Positions 1 to 11,193 are shown, numbered from the stretch's first letter. The stretch is 64,000 nt of DNA from Lenzites betulinus (GCA_022264855.1 JABYQU010000080.1:1-64000), one strand, 5' to 3'. A program made the numbers and translations. The notes: generated from the letters alone by a model not told the origin.

Positions 1-1030
1 CCTCTTAGCAGGTATTCCAGCGTTCCTCCGATCCGGAAACTGTGACCTGATATCTTGGAGTCTTGTATCGCACCTAGCGCAACTTGCAATCGCTTCAACA
101 TCGCGGTGCGCGTCAGCGGGATGGCGGTTCCTGTGGGTCGACGGTACGCGAAGAGGTGTTGCGACCCGGGGATGTTGTTTACGCGCAGATGGTTGTCCAG
201 AGCGGTCCATGGGTCACAAGAGAGCTCCTCTTGCCGTGCGAAGGAAATGTCTTCGCCCGTCTTCGCCGTTTTTTACCGGGGAATGCGGACGACCCGGACG
301 ACACTTCCGTCGCGATGTTCTTCGATGCGCACGGACTGCCTCGTGGGGTGGCGAGAGACATGGAAAGACTTCAGGGTTTTAACGGTTAGCTCTCCGAGAC
401 GCGCGAGCGAGAAGAAAGACACGCATGCGCACGCCCAAACGGCCGCGTCCAGGGGGGCGTTCAGATCCAGATGCTGGCGTAAGGAGCACAGTAGGTCCGT
501 TGTGACCGGGGATCGCTGGCCGCGCTTCGACGAACTCGGGGCTAACGCGCCCGCGCCCGCCAGCGCTGCGCGATAAGCAAGGCTGTCGATCGACCACGGA
601 ACACCGTGAAGAACGTGCCATGCTCGTACTCCGGCTACGTAGTTGTTTATAGCGCTTGCGCTGTACGATCCGGCTAACGACGCTATGAACGCCAGAATCA
701 AGAGCTCAGATGCCGGGGCGCGCTGCTCGTCGGGGATGTCGTGAGTGTCGCAAAATACGTGGAAGACCAACAGGCCCGTGCCGTAGGTAGCTAGCGTGGG
801 CCCCAGCCAAGAGAACGAAGTTACTGTCGTTATTCGCCTGAGTTCGTCGTCTGAGAACGCTGCGTCTTGTGCGGGATGGGATCCACGACGCGACCCGACG
901 GGTTTCCACTCCGTCAGACGCTCGGATGCTAGGCAGTGCGGTCGTAGCATTGACGGCTTGGGTTGCAAATCGACAGCGTAAGGCTTGGGACGACTTTGTT
1001 GAGCAGCGCGCGTGTCGGGTAGTGGCACGT
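1..1030 (-). pseudogene. Tyrosine recombinase of the DIRS-like element (in-frame stop, 3' end off window)
   Basis: The minus-strand frame from about 1028 encodes an N-terminal helical region followed by a catalytic domain. ARLGELT carries the first catalytic Arg of tyrosine recombinases. Past a TAA at 273-275 the same frame stays open to the window edge and contains GHSFRIGG, the H-x-x-R box of the family. The catalytic Tyr would lie beyond position 1. No ATG begins the frame (the track start is GTG at 1028), so translation probably depended on the upstream RT frame, which originally ended about here. The stop between the two catalytic boxes makes this copy inactive. Family assignment is from the two motifs and from gene order. 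Confidence 0.8.
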
Positions 1031-1130
1031 TAAAACGCGTCCGCCTCTTCGTTCCAGAACGAGGTTTTCCACTCGAGCTCGCACTCTTCGAATCTCCCGT
1101 TGGCAGCTTCGCGCCTTGCGCCTTCGGTTC

Positions 1131-1360
1131 ATCAGCAAAATAAAATATTTACTGGGTGTCTGGAAGCTTCTGGAGAGGCACCTCCAGCTCTCCAGGAGCT
1201 CCAGACAGCCAGAAACAGACTCGTCTGGGCATCTGGAGTTCCTGGAGGTGTAAAAAGCCATCCAAAAACCATTTTAAGAGCAATTTTGAAGGGCTCCAGA
1301 AGCCCCGGGAAGCTCTAGGAAATTTCCAGGAAATAGGAGAAACACTTGTATTTTGCTGAT
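1131..1360. mobile_element. 230-bp MITE inserted in the RT-RNase H reading frame
   Basis: The ends are inverted repeats: ATCAGCAAAAT at 1131-1141 and its reverse complement ending at 1360, with weaker similarity for about 12 further bases. A 4-bp direct repeat GTTC flanks the element (1127-1130 and 1361-1364). Deleting the element and one GTTC rejoins the retrotransposon frame without a shift, which supports the boundaries. The interior is rich in short CTCCAG/CTGGAG palindromes and has no coding capacity. The superfamily is not assigned. Confidence 0.75.
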
Positions 1361-2607
1361 GTTCTCGACCGAGTGTCTTTGGGTGTAGGCTCGTGCCCGC
1401 CGCCTTTCCCTCGTCTCGCTCTCTCTGTGGGCGATGCTGGGGAATCGAAGTCAACAACGAAGCGCTGGACGGACGGATGAACAGGTATGGGGGGAAGGAG
1501 GAGGCTGGTCGGCGGATACCTTCCCCTAGACGGGTCGTCTGCAGGGTTCCGGGCACTCTCGACATATCTCGAGTGCGCTCGTGCCCCATGTTGCCCCAAC
1601 GTTCTCGTGATCCTCTTGAAGACTTCGTTGGTTGGGCGATTCCTGCTTCGTCCTCGCCACCAGCCTTCAACGACTCCGCGGTTATCGCCGAAGACCTTGA
1701 AGTCGCGGATGTCCGGGAGTAGGGATAGAACCGCGAGGACGGCGAGCTCGAATCCGACGGCTTCCGCCCACCCGATGTCTCTCCCCTCGCCCTTCCACCC
1801 GGGTATGAGTCGCCATGCGCGCCACCTCCCTCTGATAACCACCGCGATCCCCACACCTGAGCTGGCGTCGGAAAACGCGCCGGGGTCCCGTACGACGCAT
1901 GGCCCGGGGATAGGGCGTTCGATCTTGGGTTGGCTGAGGGCGTGACGCCACCAGACGAGGTCGGCGGGGGTTTGGGCAGGTGGTGTGCGAGGAAGGAAAG
2001 GACGATCGTTGAAGATGCCCAGCATGGCCTCCACGTTGGTGAGGTATGCTCGCCCGTCGGGTATGACCAAGGACGCGTGCCAAAGCTTCCCATGGAGCTT
2101 CTGTGTCTCGCGGAGCGTATGAGTGCGCTTCGCGGCCCACTCGTCGATGGCGCGAATGTACTTAGCTGCCTTCTCTCTCGTGATCGAGACAGTGCGCCGT
2201 CCCTCCAAATTCCACACGAATCCGGTGAACGGGAAAGACGTCGCGAACGGCTGGTCTTTTTCTCGCTGCCAAGGTATGCCCAGGCGTTCAGAAATCCGGT
2301 CGATGTCGGCCATTGCGTAAGCGAATTCGGCGTCCGCGGTAGACCGTCGAGATCGGTGGGATAAGTCTTGCAGAGGAAACTCCATGTTCTCGACGAATTC
2401 GTCGACTCGCCCATCTTGTAGGACGCCGCCGTTGAACCACAGTCGGCCCCCGTCGTGCTTGACTCCGCCTTGACGAGCGATTTGCTCGCGCCAAAGGGCC
2501 CGACGGCGATTGTAGTCGGCCAGATGTTCGCGCCGTATTCGTAGAAATACTTTGTCGTCCACCCATTTGGCGATGGGCCCGATCCCTTCGGCTCGCATGA
2601 TGTCGGC

Positions 2608-2614
2608 GCATGCG
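2608..2614. repeat. 7-bp target site duplication (left), GCATGCG
   Basis: GCATGCG at 2608-2614 is repeated at 6464-6470 on the other side of the nested element. Joining the flanks with a single copy restores an uninterrupted RT frame reading LADACADIM, typical of this RT region. Confidence 0.85.
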
Positions 2615-3162
2615 CACCTCCTGCTGTAACATTGATGCATCAGAGACCGGACAGCGCCCAGGCACCGTTATGCACCAAAGACCGTATATTTAAGCGCCCA
2701 AAAAGCGCCCATCTGAGTTACAATATAACCTTCCCAATAAGGCAGTTGACCCCGGCAAGCCCAACAGGCCCTATTATCACTACTGATAACAGGCGCTTTT
2801 TGGTGCACCTTCCCAAAATGGTAAGTACTGATATCTCTTATCTCCTCGGCGCTTATTTGATCATATCTGTGTATCTATCTAATCTGTAGGGCGCTTTTTT
2901 GGCTATTTCCGGCCTCCTCGGCTGCCACACTCCTCCTCGGCTAATAGGACCCCAGGTGTGTCACCCTCCCTTGCTCTAGCCCGCTCATTTCTTACCCGTT
3001 TCACTTCGTTGTTTTTGCATTAGGTAGCGTTTTTAGACGCGATCAAAATGCGCTACTTTTCGCGCCGTATAGTGAGCTACAAAATGTTTCGAAAAAACGC
3101 GCAGATTGGGCGCTTCCGGGACAAATCGGCCCACCGCCGGACCAGTTCGCGTCGCACCGCGG

Positions 3163-3219
3163 TCGCGCTGGGCTCGTTAGAAAGCGATTAATAACCGCTT
3201 TCGAACGAGCCTAGCGCGA
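3163..3219. repeat. Palindrome inside the left inverted repeat
   Basis: TCGCGCTGGGCTCGTT and its near reverse complement AACGAGCCTAGCGCGA enclose a short AT-rich loop. The same structure recurs in the opposite arm at 5874-5930, so each terminal arm can itself form a cruciform. Confidence 0.75.
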
Positions 3220-4911
3220 CGCGAATCGGACAAGAACCCGTCGAGACGTCCTCCTGCCAATGGGCAGGAGGATATCTTGCAATATCTCCCTCAGCTCTGG
3301 TTCGTTTTGCTTGGTGTTTGCTGACGATTATACCTGCCAACAGCTGCTAATTAGATATACCATTCGTCTTGCGCGAAACAAACATAGGGCTGCCCAGGGA
3401 AGCGTCCAGTGTTCACCTACTGGGCGCTTCCTTGTGCAATACCTCCTCCAGTTTGCGCCCGATTCCCGCGCAAAACATGCCGTCGGAAAGCGGCTGAACG
3501 CAGCTTTCCGACAGTATTTTTTGCGTGGCAAGGCGACCACCCTGTGTGTTACAAGTTGATGTTCTCCCCCTGCCCTCTCCTCACATTTAGACTTACTCTC
3601 CACTTCTTCCACAGCAGGTAGTAGAGTATTACAGCCCCACAGATAATGCTTATACAGTGTATTAGAATCCCCTGAGGGTGTTTCAAGGTCTGTACAGTAT
3701 ATAGAACATAATACAGTGCTTAGATACTGCTTGAAACCCCTGAAACAGCAAAATGTCGCCCATATTTTACCATTTAGACAGTCTGTACAAATATATATAT
3801 TACCAGATGTATACAGGTAGATTGGCACAGTCTATAGCTTTGTAACAAGCCTAATATCATACTGATAGGATGAGTAATGGCTGAGATATGTATTAAGGCA
3901 TAGCTATAGTTAAAGGCTTGCAGTGCTTCAGGTTTTGGCATGCTGTGGCTGCAAAACGGCCCATAGCCGCCCACACCGTCTTAAGACGCTCCACGGGCGC
4001 CTATTTACCCTCCATCAGGAAACCCTTCGCCAGGCTGTTGCACCCAGCAAGAATATATAGCACGGTGTAGTGTACGTAGCACGACATAGTATTCAAATTA
4101 TATGTAGCATTTTATTGTACTGCATCGGATACACCGGTGTTTTATTGTCCCATAAAATTCATGGAGCCTAATAATCATCATTTAGTGATCCCTTTGTGTT
4201 GCCTGGGCCTCTGTATATGATATTATGTCGAGGAGAACGCGGGACAGTGGCCCGAGCTACGTTGAAGTTACTCGAACTCATCGGTGCAAGTCTTATCTTT
4301 TGAGCGCTTATTTAACTCACCGGCGCCTCGTACTTGGTAAAGCGAAAACGGCGGCCTTGATGGGCGCTTGTCCGGCTTGCTCTCTGCCACGTCAACGCTC
4401 TCAACGTTCAACGTTCAACTGTGCTCGCTGCCCTGCTGTCACATTTCCGAACTCATGCTATCTGGGCTTGCACTCCAGTCTATTGTCTACCGGCTTCAGG
4501 GTTTACCGGCTTGGTCTTGTAGTCTTCCCGCTAGGGCTTGTCTCAATTCTCGACTTCCAAACACTATGACTGGCTGATCGTTCTGTGCCAGACATACAAA
4601 GACCAGACCCGGAGAACCTTAGAGATATGGGGCTTTCATGTTTAACATTCAAGGTGAGTAACAGACTATCCTATCTCGTGCCAGCTTCGGCTGCTCGCCT
4701 GGCCGCTCCGCATCGGCAGTGGCACCTTTCTATCTGCCTACTTGCTCGCTGTCTATGGAAGATCTACCCTGCCTGCTGCACACTCGCTGGTCTGTGCTTG
4801 CTTATCGCTTGTCTGCTGGTACTGTTTCACTTATACTGGTAAGTTCCCGCTGTCTTGTGCCTCCGTTTCCCTACTGCTGTGTCTCTGCTCTGAGTCCCGT
4901 CTGTCTCCCCG

Positions 4912-4986
4912 CCTCTTCGCGCCCGCCTCTTTGTGCCCACCTCTTTGTGCCCGCCTCTTTGTGCCTGCCTCTTTGTGCCTGTCTCG
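4912..4986. repeat. 14-bp minisatellite inside the nested element
   Basis: About five tandem copies of a unit resembling CGCCTCTTTGTGCC, with single-base variants. It lies in the non-coding centre of the 3849-bp element and creates spurious open frames on both strands. Confidence 0.7.
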
Positions 4987-5873
4987 CCCCCTCGCCCATT
5001 CCCTGTCTCTCTCTGCACCTACATACATCTCTCTCATCCCCGCTTATGTCTATCCGAGTTTGGGCTATGGTTACTTGTGCTTGAAACTCAAGCTAAATCC
5101 CCGCGGCCCTGCTATGCCATGTATTGTACTCGTTACCATGTATATATGTATCCACCAATCAGTATTGTTTTATACCGGTCACTATCAGACCATTCTCGTG
5201 TGCATGGAAGGTGGGTTGAGAGCTTTTGTGTGAGAGCTATAGCAATTTATAGTGTGCTATGGGGTGCTACAAAGCTGCCACCGAACCTATGTGGATAGGG
5301 GGGTGGCAATGGGGCAATACTGACTATATTGCGGCGGTAGTACAATATTGCAACTCCAGGTTTCCCTGATGTCCTGAGGGTATAATACAAGTAACTATAG
5401 CATAAGACGTCCGTTTCCCTTGTAAATTGGTACACATCTTCGTATATATGGACGACACGTATGTACCAGTTTTCGCGCGCATTGAAGCATTATTGAGAGT
5501 GTAATAAGCGAAGAAAAGGCGGACAAGTAAAAATAGCGTACTGAGACAGCCAATGCTCGTACTGCAACGCAAAGTACATCGCCGGAGAGCGGCTGCACAC
5601 CGCTTTCCAACGGTGTACTTTGCGCCGCGCTCGGGGCAAAACTGGCGATGCAATTGCTTGTGGAGGTGCCCAGTGAACGAGCACTGGACGCCTCCTGGGG
5701 CAATGTGACCTCGTTTTTACACGGAACGAATTGTACACCTATTTCGAAGACATCAGTGGGTACAATAGTGAAGAAACACGAAGGGAAACGAGTGAGAACT
5801 GGTGAAGATATTTCAGGATGTCCTTCTGCCCATTGGTAGGACAACATCTCAGCGAGTTCTCGTTCGATTCGTG

Positions 5874-5930
5874 TCGCGCTAGGCTCGTTCGAAAGCGATG
5901 GATAATCGCTTTCGAACGAGCCCAGCGCGA
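5874..5930. repeat. Palindrome inside the right inverted repeat
   Basis: Counterpart of 3163-3219: TCGCGCTAGGCTCGTTCG pairs with CGAACGAGCCCAGCGCGA around a 20-base centre. Confidence 0.75.
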
Positions 5931-6463
5931 CCGCGGTGCGACGCAAACTGGTCCTGCGGTAGGCCAATTTGTCCAGGAAGCGCCCAATCTGCGCGTTTTT
6001 TTCGAATTTATTTGTAGCTCACCGTATGCCTTCGGTAGGGGCGCGTTTTGATCGCATTTGAAAACGCCACCTAATGCAAAAAGAACGAAGCAAAACGGGT
6101 GAGAAATGAGCAAGATAGAGCAAGGGAGGGGGGCATACCTAGGGTCCCATTAGCCAAGGAGGAGGCCGGAAATGGCCAAAAAAGCGCCCTAGAGATTAGA
6201 TAGATACACAGATATGATCAAAAAAGCGCTGAGGAGATAAGAGATACTAGTACATACCATTTTTGGAAGGAGTGATAAAAAGCGCCTGTTATCAAAGCTG
6301 ATAACAGGCCCTGCTGGCCTTGCCGGGGCCTCCTGCCTAATTAAGACATGTTAATTGAATCTCAGACGGGCGCTTTTTGGGCGCTTAAATATACGGTCTT
6401 TGGTGCATCACGGTGCCTGGGCGCTGTACGGTCTCTGATGCATCATCGCTACAACAGCAGCTG

Positions 6464-6470
6464 GCATGCG
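6464..6470. repeat. 7-bp target site duplication (right), GCATGCG
   Basis: Right-hand copy of the duplication at 2608-2614. It lies inside the RT codons for the residues that follow GNLADA. Confidence 0.85.
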
Positions 6471-7138
6471 TCCGCCAGGTTTCCGTAAACTCCCGCGTGC
6501 GATCCGACGCCGAAGGACGCGCTCAAGTCGACTGCAAACGAGTCTTCGCCCAGTCGTACCACGGTGCCTGGCCATTGCGAGGGGGCGAGGGGGATGATGC
6601 GATAGGCTTCGGCGACGTCGCGGACAGCCCCCTGAGAACCGGGCGGGAGCCTCCAACAGAGCAGGCAAAAGGTGTCGAACGTCCCCCATGTGCAGGGGTA
6701 ATTAGATGAAATGATATGAGAATTAATGGATGAGATGTTGAGGGACTGACGATAAGGGAATGAGAAATTCTGTACGAGCCGGAAAACGTGGGGTTTGTGT
6801 GGTTTTGGGGTAAGAGAGAGTGGGGAAGTTTGAAATGGTCCAAGTAAACGCTCCAGCTCTGCACGCGGGAAAGGTCCGATGTATCGGCCGGACTCGAATT
6901 CGTGTCGGATGATGCGGTCAAACTCCCCGGGTGGAAACGCGATGCTAGGGCTATTAGGAGGGATGAAAGATTGACGTATTTCTGGAATACCGGACACAAA
7001 ACCGTTGCGAATGAATGAGACGAGAGACGGGTATCTGGCGTCGAGGCCTGTGCTGCGTAACGAAACGTCCCAGCCGTCGGCGCAAAGAGGGGTGAGCGGA
7101 TTAGTTCTCCTGTGTGAGAGGACAATCGCAGGCGCCAT
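6464..7138 (-). pseudogene. RT N-terminal half of the DIRS-like element
   Basis: The minus-strand frame from ATG 7138 encodes the fingers and first palm part of the reverse transcriptase. FRLVQNFSFPY is followed by VRDVAEAYRIIPL, which is RT motif A with its catalytic Asp. SFGVGSHAGVYGNLADA comes next and is cut at the target duplication. The frame continues at 2614 with motif C. The start overlaps the end of the zinc-knuckle frame by 38 nt in a different frame, so expression would need re-initiation or a frameshift. The open frame extends further upstream to 7846, but that part is the shifted reading of gag and a minisatellite. Confidence 0.8.
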
Positions 7139-8831
7139 GCCGCGTTCCTCCGCAACCCGAGCACGCATGTCGCTCTGGGTGATCCCTGGATGAGCACCCT
7201 GCTGGTCGTTGCCATCCGATGCATAGCGGGGCTCCGTCCCGCGATTGAATTCGCTTCCCGATGCGCGTGCTGAACGCTGGCTGACCGTTCCAGAGCTTGG
7301 ACCTGTTGCAGGATGCGACTTCCGAGATCGGGTGCTTGCCCAGGCAAATGGCGCAGATGACTTGGGCGGAAGAGCCTGCGCCTTCGCGAAAAAACGGTGC
7401 GCCTTTTTCGGCTCTTCGGTGGTCTGAGCGACTCGGCGGGAATGGTGGTGACGCATATCTGTTGCGCGACCTCTTGTAAGGCGACTCGTCGATCGGGCTG
7501 CTGGGTCGCCTCTTGTGAGAGGTCCGCCCGTGGTCGCGTTCCCTTTCAAGCTGGCGGGGTGAAGTGGGGTGGGATGGAGACACACGGGGGCGCGAGGGCA
7601 CGGAAGGGAACACGGGAAAGGGGAACGCGAGAGGAGGGGAACGCGAGAGGAGGGGAACGCGGGGGCACGCGATGGGAACGCGGGGGAACGCGGGGGAACG
7701 CGGGGGAACACGAGGGGAACGCGGGGGACGCGGAGTTCGAGGCGGGCATGCGGGTGTACAGACCGGCACATGCGGGGCAAGTTTGTCAGTTCGTTAAGAC
7801 CTCGACCAGGTTCTGTCGCGATTCGCACGTACCACCTGCAGCGCACGCATCGTTTGCTCGGATAAGAGTTGCGTTTGTATCCTCAGCATCGCTGCTTCAT
7901 TGATCACGGCAAGGTCGAACGGTTCCTCTCTTGTCATTGCGTTGTGCCATTCTCTCCGATAGAGAGCTTGATAACGCACGGCGGTCTCGTTCCCGCGCGG
8001 CTCGCTGCGGATGGGATGTGCGTCTATGGAGAAGAAGAAGAACGCGAGCACCTCTAAGTGTTCCTCCTCCCACCCCTCATTCTTGGCATGAAGGAGGAGC
8101 AGCGTGCGTGCTTTGGACACCTGGTCCCAGGTTAACATGTCGTCGCCTTTCACTCCTTTGGGCGGGCGCGGGGCGGTGGTGAGGACTATGGTCGCGTCTC
8201 GGTTGGCGACGGTTAGAGCATCGTCTTGCGACGGAGTGTTGTCTCCCGCTGCTAGGCGCATCCCTTCCTCGGTGAAGTAGAACAGTTCGACGTATTTCTT
8301 GTCCCTTAACCGCGAGAGTGCGAACTCCGCGACGGGTTTCAAGAACTCCTCGGGCGGGGGCTTTCCTCGCGGAATGGGAGGCAGGGTGCGTGCTTTGGCC
8401 TTGGCCGGAGCGGGCTTCTTTGGGAGGGATGTCGCGGACAACGTCGAAGATGCTGGGGAGGGGACTCTCACCCGTTTCGCTTCTCTGCCGCGACGCGCGC
8501 CCGCCTTCCTCGCACCCATTCCCTCTCGTCCGACTCTGGTTTGGGACTTCTCTGTCCAGCGCGCCAGCAGGTGGTCGACTGCTTGCTCGTCCGAGTCTAC
8601 TATGCCTCCCTCCATCAAGGCTTCGCGAGCGACTTCGAAGGCGGGGCCCGCGAAGTCCGGCGGTGCTTCCCTCCGGTCTCCATCCTCGTCTTCTTCTTCG
8701 GTTTCCGGGGCGTTCGGTACTTGGTCTGCTGGGAGAGGGGTTGGTGTGCGCTCTCGCTGACGGGGCTGTTCGGCGTCTTGGTCGCCCGCCGGAGACTCGG
8801 AACGTTGTACGGATCGTCTTAGATCGACCAT
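7101..8831 (-). pseudogene. Gag-like ORF with zinc knuckles, interrupted by a stop
   Basis: From ATG 8831 the frame encodes 345 residues: an acidic, Pro-rich N-terminus, a basic segment (GARKAGARRGREAKRVRV) and an alpha-helical capsid-like part ending NRDRTWSRS at a TAA (7794-7796). The same frame then continues to 7101. There it encodes a Pro-rich stretch generated by a minisatellite and two Cys/His clusters (CAICLGKHP, and PLCIGWQRPAGC followed by CSGCGGTRHGAC). Zinc knuckles at the C-terminus are usual for retrotransposon gag. I infer the stop is a degenerative mutation because the knuckles remain in frame beyond it. The next gene, RT, overlaps by 38 nt. Confidence 0.7.
7575..7737. repeat. 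GGGGAACGCG minisatellite in gag
   Basis: About a dozen imperfect repeats built on GGGGAACGCG, with AGA and CAC variants. On the minus strand they encode Pro/Arg/Val-rich sequence between the capsid-like part and the zinc knuckles. Confidence 0.7.
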
Positions 8832-10498
8832 TGTGCCCAGCAAGAGATTATGTGTAAAGCTTAGATGTAGAAGACAAATAAAAGAGAGTCTGCCCTATGG
8901 AGGCTGGAGGCGAGACAGCGCCTGTCTAGTGGGATGGCGGGCGCGAGCGAAAGGAGCGGACTCGCTAGCCGCCCGCCATCCTTGGAACGTAGACGTGGCG
9001 TTGTTGGCGCGCGCTCGTTCCTCGCGCGCTTCTACAACGCGTCCAACCTCGCTCGCCCCGTATAGATGCCGCGCTGAGTAGTAGAACGTCACTGCAGCAG
9101 GCTGCCTCAAGGTTGCAAGTTCTCTTGGTATGCACACAACGCGCACATGCGCACACGCTGACGTCGCAAGCGTATATTGGGATCGTTGCCCGAGACCTGC
9201 AATGATTTCGTTACTCCACCCAGACGTTTCGGGGTCAACGCTGAAAACCTCCGGACCACCGTCACATACTCCACCTGATATCAAACAGGTGTTGCATCAT
9301 TCATGATCTTTGCCGGCTTGTCTCCCTACAAACATGGCAGTTCAAGAAGTTCCGCGACTGCGCCTGGATAGACGGTGCAAGCAGCTCTCTTCCGCTGATT
9401 CAAGACGCCGCGTCTGGGCGTTATTAGCCGTGGTCGCGCCCATAAACCGCTTGGACAAGCTCAAAGTGCGTCTTCTCAACGTACTGATATGAGGGCACAT
9501 ATGACATCGTCTCGGTTCTAGAGCGGGCTTCGTCAGCAACATGCGGCAGCGGCGGTTTCGCGGCCGGGCCAGCTTTCCAGCACGCACATCGCGTTCCGTT
9601 CCACCTTCCACGCTCCAGCGTCACGCTGCCCCCTCTCCACTGAAGTTTGATATCGACCCTACGGCCGCAATGAAAGTCTGATTGCTGGAGGTTTGCGTCG
9701 GCGATTGCGAGGTCACGACGCTTGAAGGTCCGTACCCCCGTTCCTGAATTCTACTCGTTCGCGGCGTGGAGGCTCGTTAACGACTATTCAGTTATTGTTA
9801 GCCGATATTAATCATGACGACACTCTGCGGGACAACGGTGAAGTCATGCGGGCGAGTGCACACTCCGTGTTCACGGTCTGTTACGGAGGGGCGCAGAGCG
9901 GCCGTAAAGCTGCAGAAACGGGAGCCGTGTGAGCGTGAGATTCTAGAGGGACAACAGTTCGTTTTGCAGGTGAGCCGTCCTATGGCACCGTTCATCCCGT
10001 GATGATTGCATACGGCACCGGCGCCCAGTGAAGTCTCTTTCAGACATGATCATGACGTCCGTATCCCCGGCTTACGCCGGATAATTATAAGATGAGAGGT
10101 ATATTCTGTCGTATGGGACGTACTATGGGTGAGCTGAACATAATAATGATTTCCAGGCGCTACTATAGTACATATTCCTCCAACACCTGACACTTCGCTG
10201 ATGAGGACTCTTATTATCGTAGCGCTCGACGAAACTGACTCGGAACGGGGTCGACGTGCCCCATTATCAGAAGAAGACAAGACAGTATTCATCAAATATC
10301 TGGCGCCGATGGCTGACGACTACGTACACGGACTTGTGCCTAAGATAAAGAGAGTCCAAAACGAGAACAAAACGAGAAACACAGAAGTTACAACATACAC
10401 GCCGTTTACCCGGCATTGGCCCTCTTTCGCCAATAACGTGTGCCACGACCACTCGCGCCGCGCTTTGAGGACCCATCCTTACAACTTGTCCGCTATCA
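8832..10498. other. Non-coding stretch upstream of the retroelement
   Basis: No gene is recognised. Probably the 5' leader and flank of the DIRS-like element. It contains a hairpin at 8932-8981, with arms GGATGGCGGGCG and CGCCCGCCATCC type. All open frames are under 90 codons on the minus strand and none shows a family motif. Confidence 0.5.
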
Positions 10499-11086
10499 CT
10501 AGACGGCGTGCGAGTTTACAGCCTGAACAAGACTCGCTTGGCCGGACCACTCGTCGACATGCTTGTGTGCAGCATTCCTTCCATAACGCAAGATCTCCTC
10601 CTCGAGCGCATCGACGTTGGGGCAGTGGATGTACCCATAGGCATGCATGCGGCGCACCGCCTCCCGGGCCCACACCCTGCAAGTGAACTTCGGCTCCCGT
10701 GCTTCGTCGGCCTTGGGTACCATCATAGGGATCGCCCAGAGAAGCACAATCAGGTCCTCAACCGTCTTGCCGGGAGGCAGATGCCCCAGGACCACCGCCG
10801 TGGCCAAGGAAAACGAGGTAGCGAGCGTGTAGTCGGTATAGTCGTAACACCAGACTTCCTCAATTCTTCCATGGTGAATTAACCCCCGTTGTGTGACGTG
10901 TAGCTTCTTTCCTGGGCTGGCCGTCTGGCGGTTCACGACGCCAGGGTTTGGCACGAAGATCAGCCAGTGGAAGTGACGCGGTTTGTGCTGGATGTGGGTA
11001 AGGGCGAGGATGATCTCCGGATATTTGGGAAGCGGGTTGAGCTTGATAGGCTTTCTCGGAGCTCGAGTTGAACTTGAAGTCGACAT
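10499..11086 (-). CDS. Conserved Agaricomycete protein of unknown function, 195 aa
   Basis: Single-exon gene on the minus strand from ATG 11086 to a stop at 10499. The open frame extends 34 codons further up, but MSTSSSTRAPRKP is the natural start: it follows a TATA box by about 107 bp and matches the start of the paralogue at 42219-42788. The two proteins share a KYPEIILAL/RYPEIILAL box, FHW near residue 45, a central LPPGKTVEDLI/LPPGRTVRDLV segment, and a C-terminal block FTCRVWAREAVRRM followed by CPNVDALEEEIL. There is no signal peptide, membrane segment or catalytic signature that I recognise. It resembles small DUF proteins expanded in mushroom-forming fungi; function unknown. Confidence 0.75.
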   Translation of the reverse strand: MSTSSSTRAPRKPIKLNPLPKYPEIILALTHIQHKPRHFHWLIFVPNPGVVNRQTASPGKKLHVTQRGLIHHGRIEEVWCYDYTDYTLATSFSLATAVVLGHLPPGKTVEDLIVLLWAIPMMVPKADEAREPKFTCRVWAREAVRRMHAYGYIHCPNVDALEEEILRYGRNAAHKHVDEWSGQASLVQAVNSHAV

Positions 11087-11193
11087 GGTGAGCGCAACGG
11101 TAGGAAAGACTGATGCGTCGTTGAACAGAAAACCACCGACGGCGCAGGACAGGAGCACACTTGAATGAGTTCCGGTCCCCCCAAACATCAGGT

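Larger units (their letters stand above)
1031..2614 (-). pseudogene. RT C-terminal half and RNase H of the DIRS-like element (separated from its N-terminal half)
   Basis: This minus-strand frame starts abruptly after the nested element. It carries the RT active-site motif KWVDDKVF (motif C, a VDD box), then thumb and connection sequence (FTGFVWNLEGR). An RNase H-like domain follows: SDASSGVGIAVVI gives the first Asp, ELAVLAVL the Glu, DNRGVVEGWW the second Asp, and NPADDPSRG is the usual C-terminal box. Removing the MITE at 1131-1360 with one GTTC copy extends the frame to a stop near 1031, directly before the recombinase. Its N-terminal half (motif A) lies at 6464-7138, beyond the nested insertion. 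Confidence 0.85.
2615..6463. mobile_element. Non-autonomous 3849-bp inverted-repeat DNA transposon nested in the RT gene
   Basis: The ends are imperfect inverted repeats. The left end starts CACCTCCTGCTGTAAC and the right end, reversed, starts CAGCTGCTGTTGTAGC. About 100 bp at each end is nearly identical, and recognisable inverted similarity continues for roughly 650-900 bp (2615 to about 3500 against about 5560 to 6463). Motifs of the type AAAAAGCGCC recur in both sub-terminal regions. Each arm also contains its own smaller palindrome (3163-3219 and 5874-5930). A 7-bp target duplication flanks the element. The central part is AT-richer, with only short ORFs and nothing resembling a transposase, so I call it non-autonomous. 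A 7-bp duplication is compatible with several cut-and-paste superfamilies and I do not assign one. Confidence 0.85.
1..8850 (-). mobile_element. DIRS-like (tyrosine recombinase) retrotransposon, decayed, with two nested insertions
   Basis: Reading along the minus strand the order is gag-like ORF, zinc-knuckle region, reverse transcriptase, RNase H, tyrosine recombinase. This is the layout of DIRS-like elements, which integrate with a recombinase rather than a DDE integrase. The 3' end lies outside the window. The element has lost function: a 3849-bp element splits the RT at 2615-6463, a 230-bp MITE sits at 1131-1360, and in-frame stops occur in gag (7794) and in the recombinase (273). Without the insertions about 4.8 kb of element sequence is present. 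The upstream end is uncertain; I place it just above the gag start because no repeat marks it clearly. Confidence 0.85.

Noticed and set aside
4742..5298. Cys/Pro/Leu-rich open frames inside the nested element
   Set aside because: Produced by the CGCCTCTTTGTGCC minisatellite in non-coding sequence.
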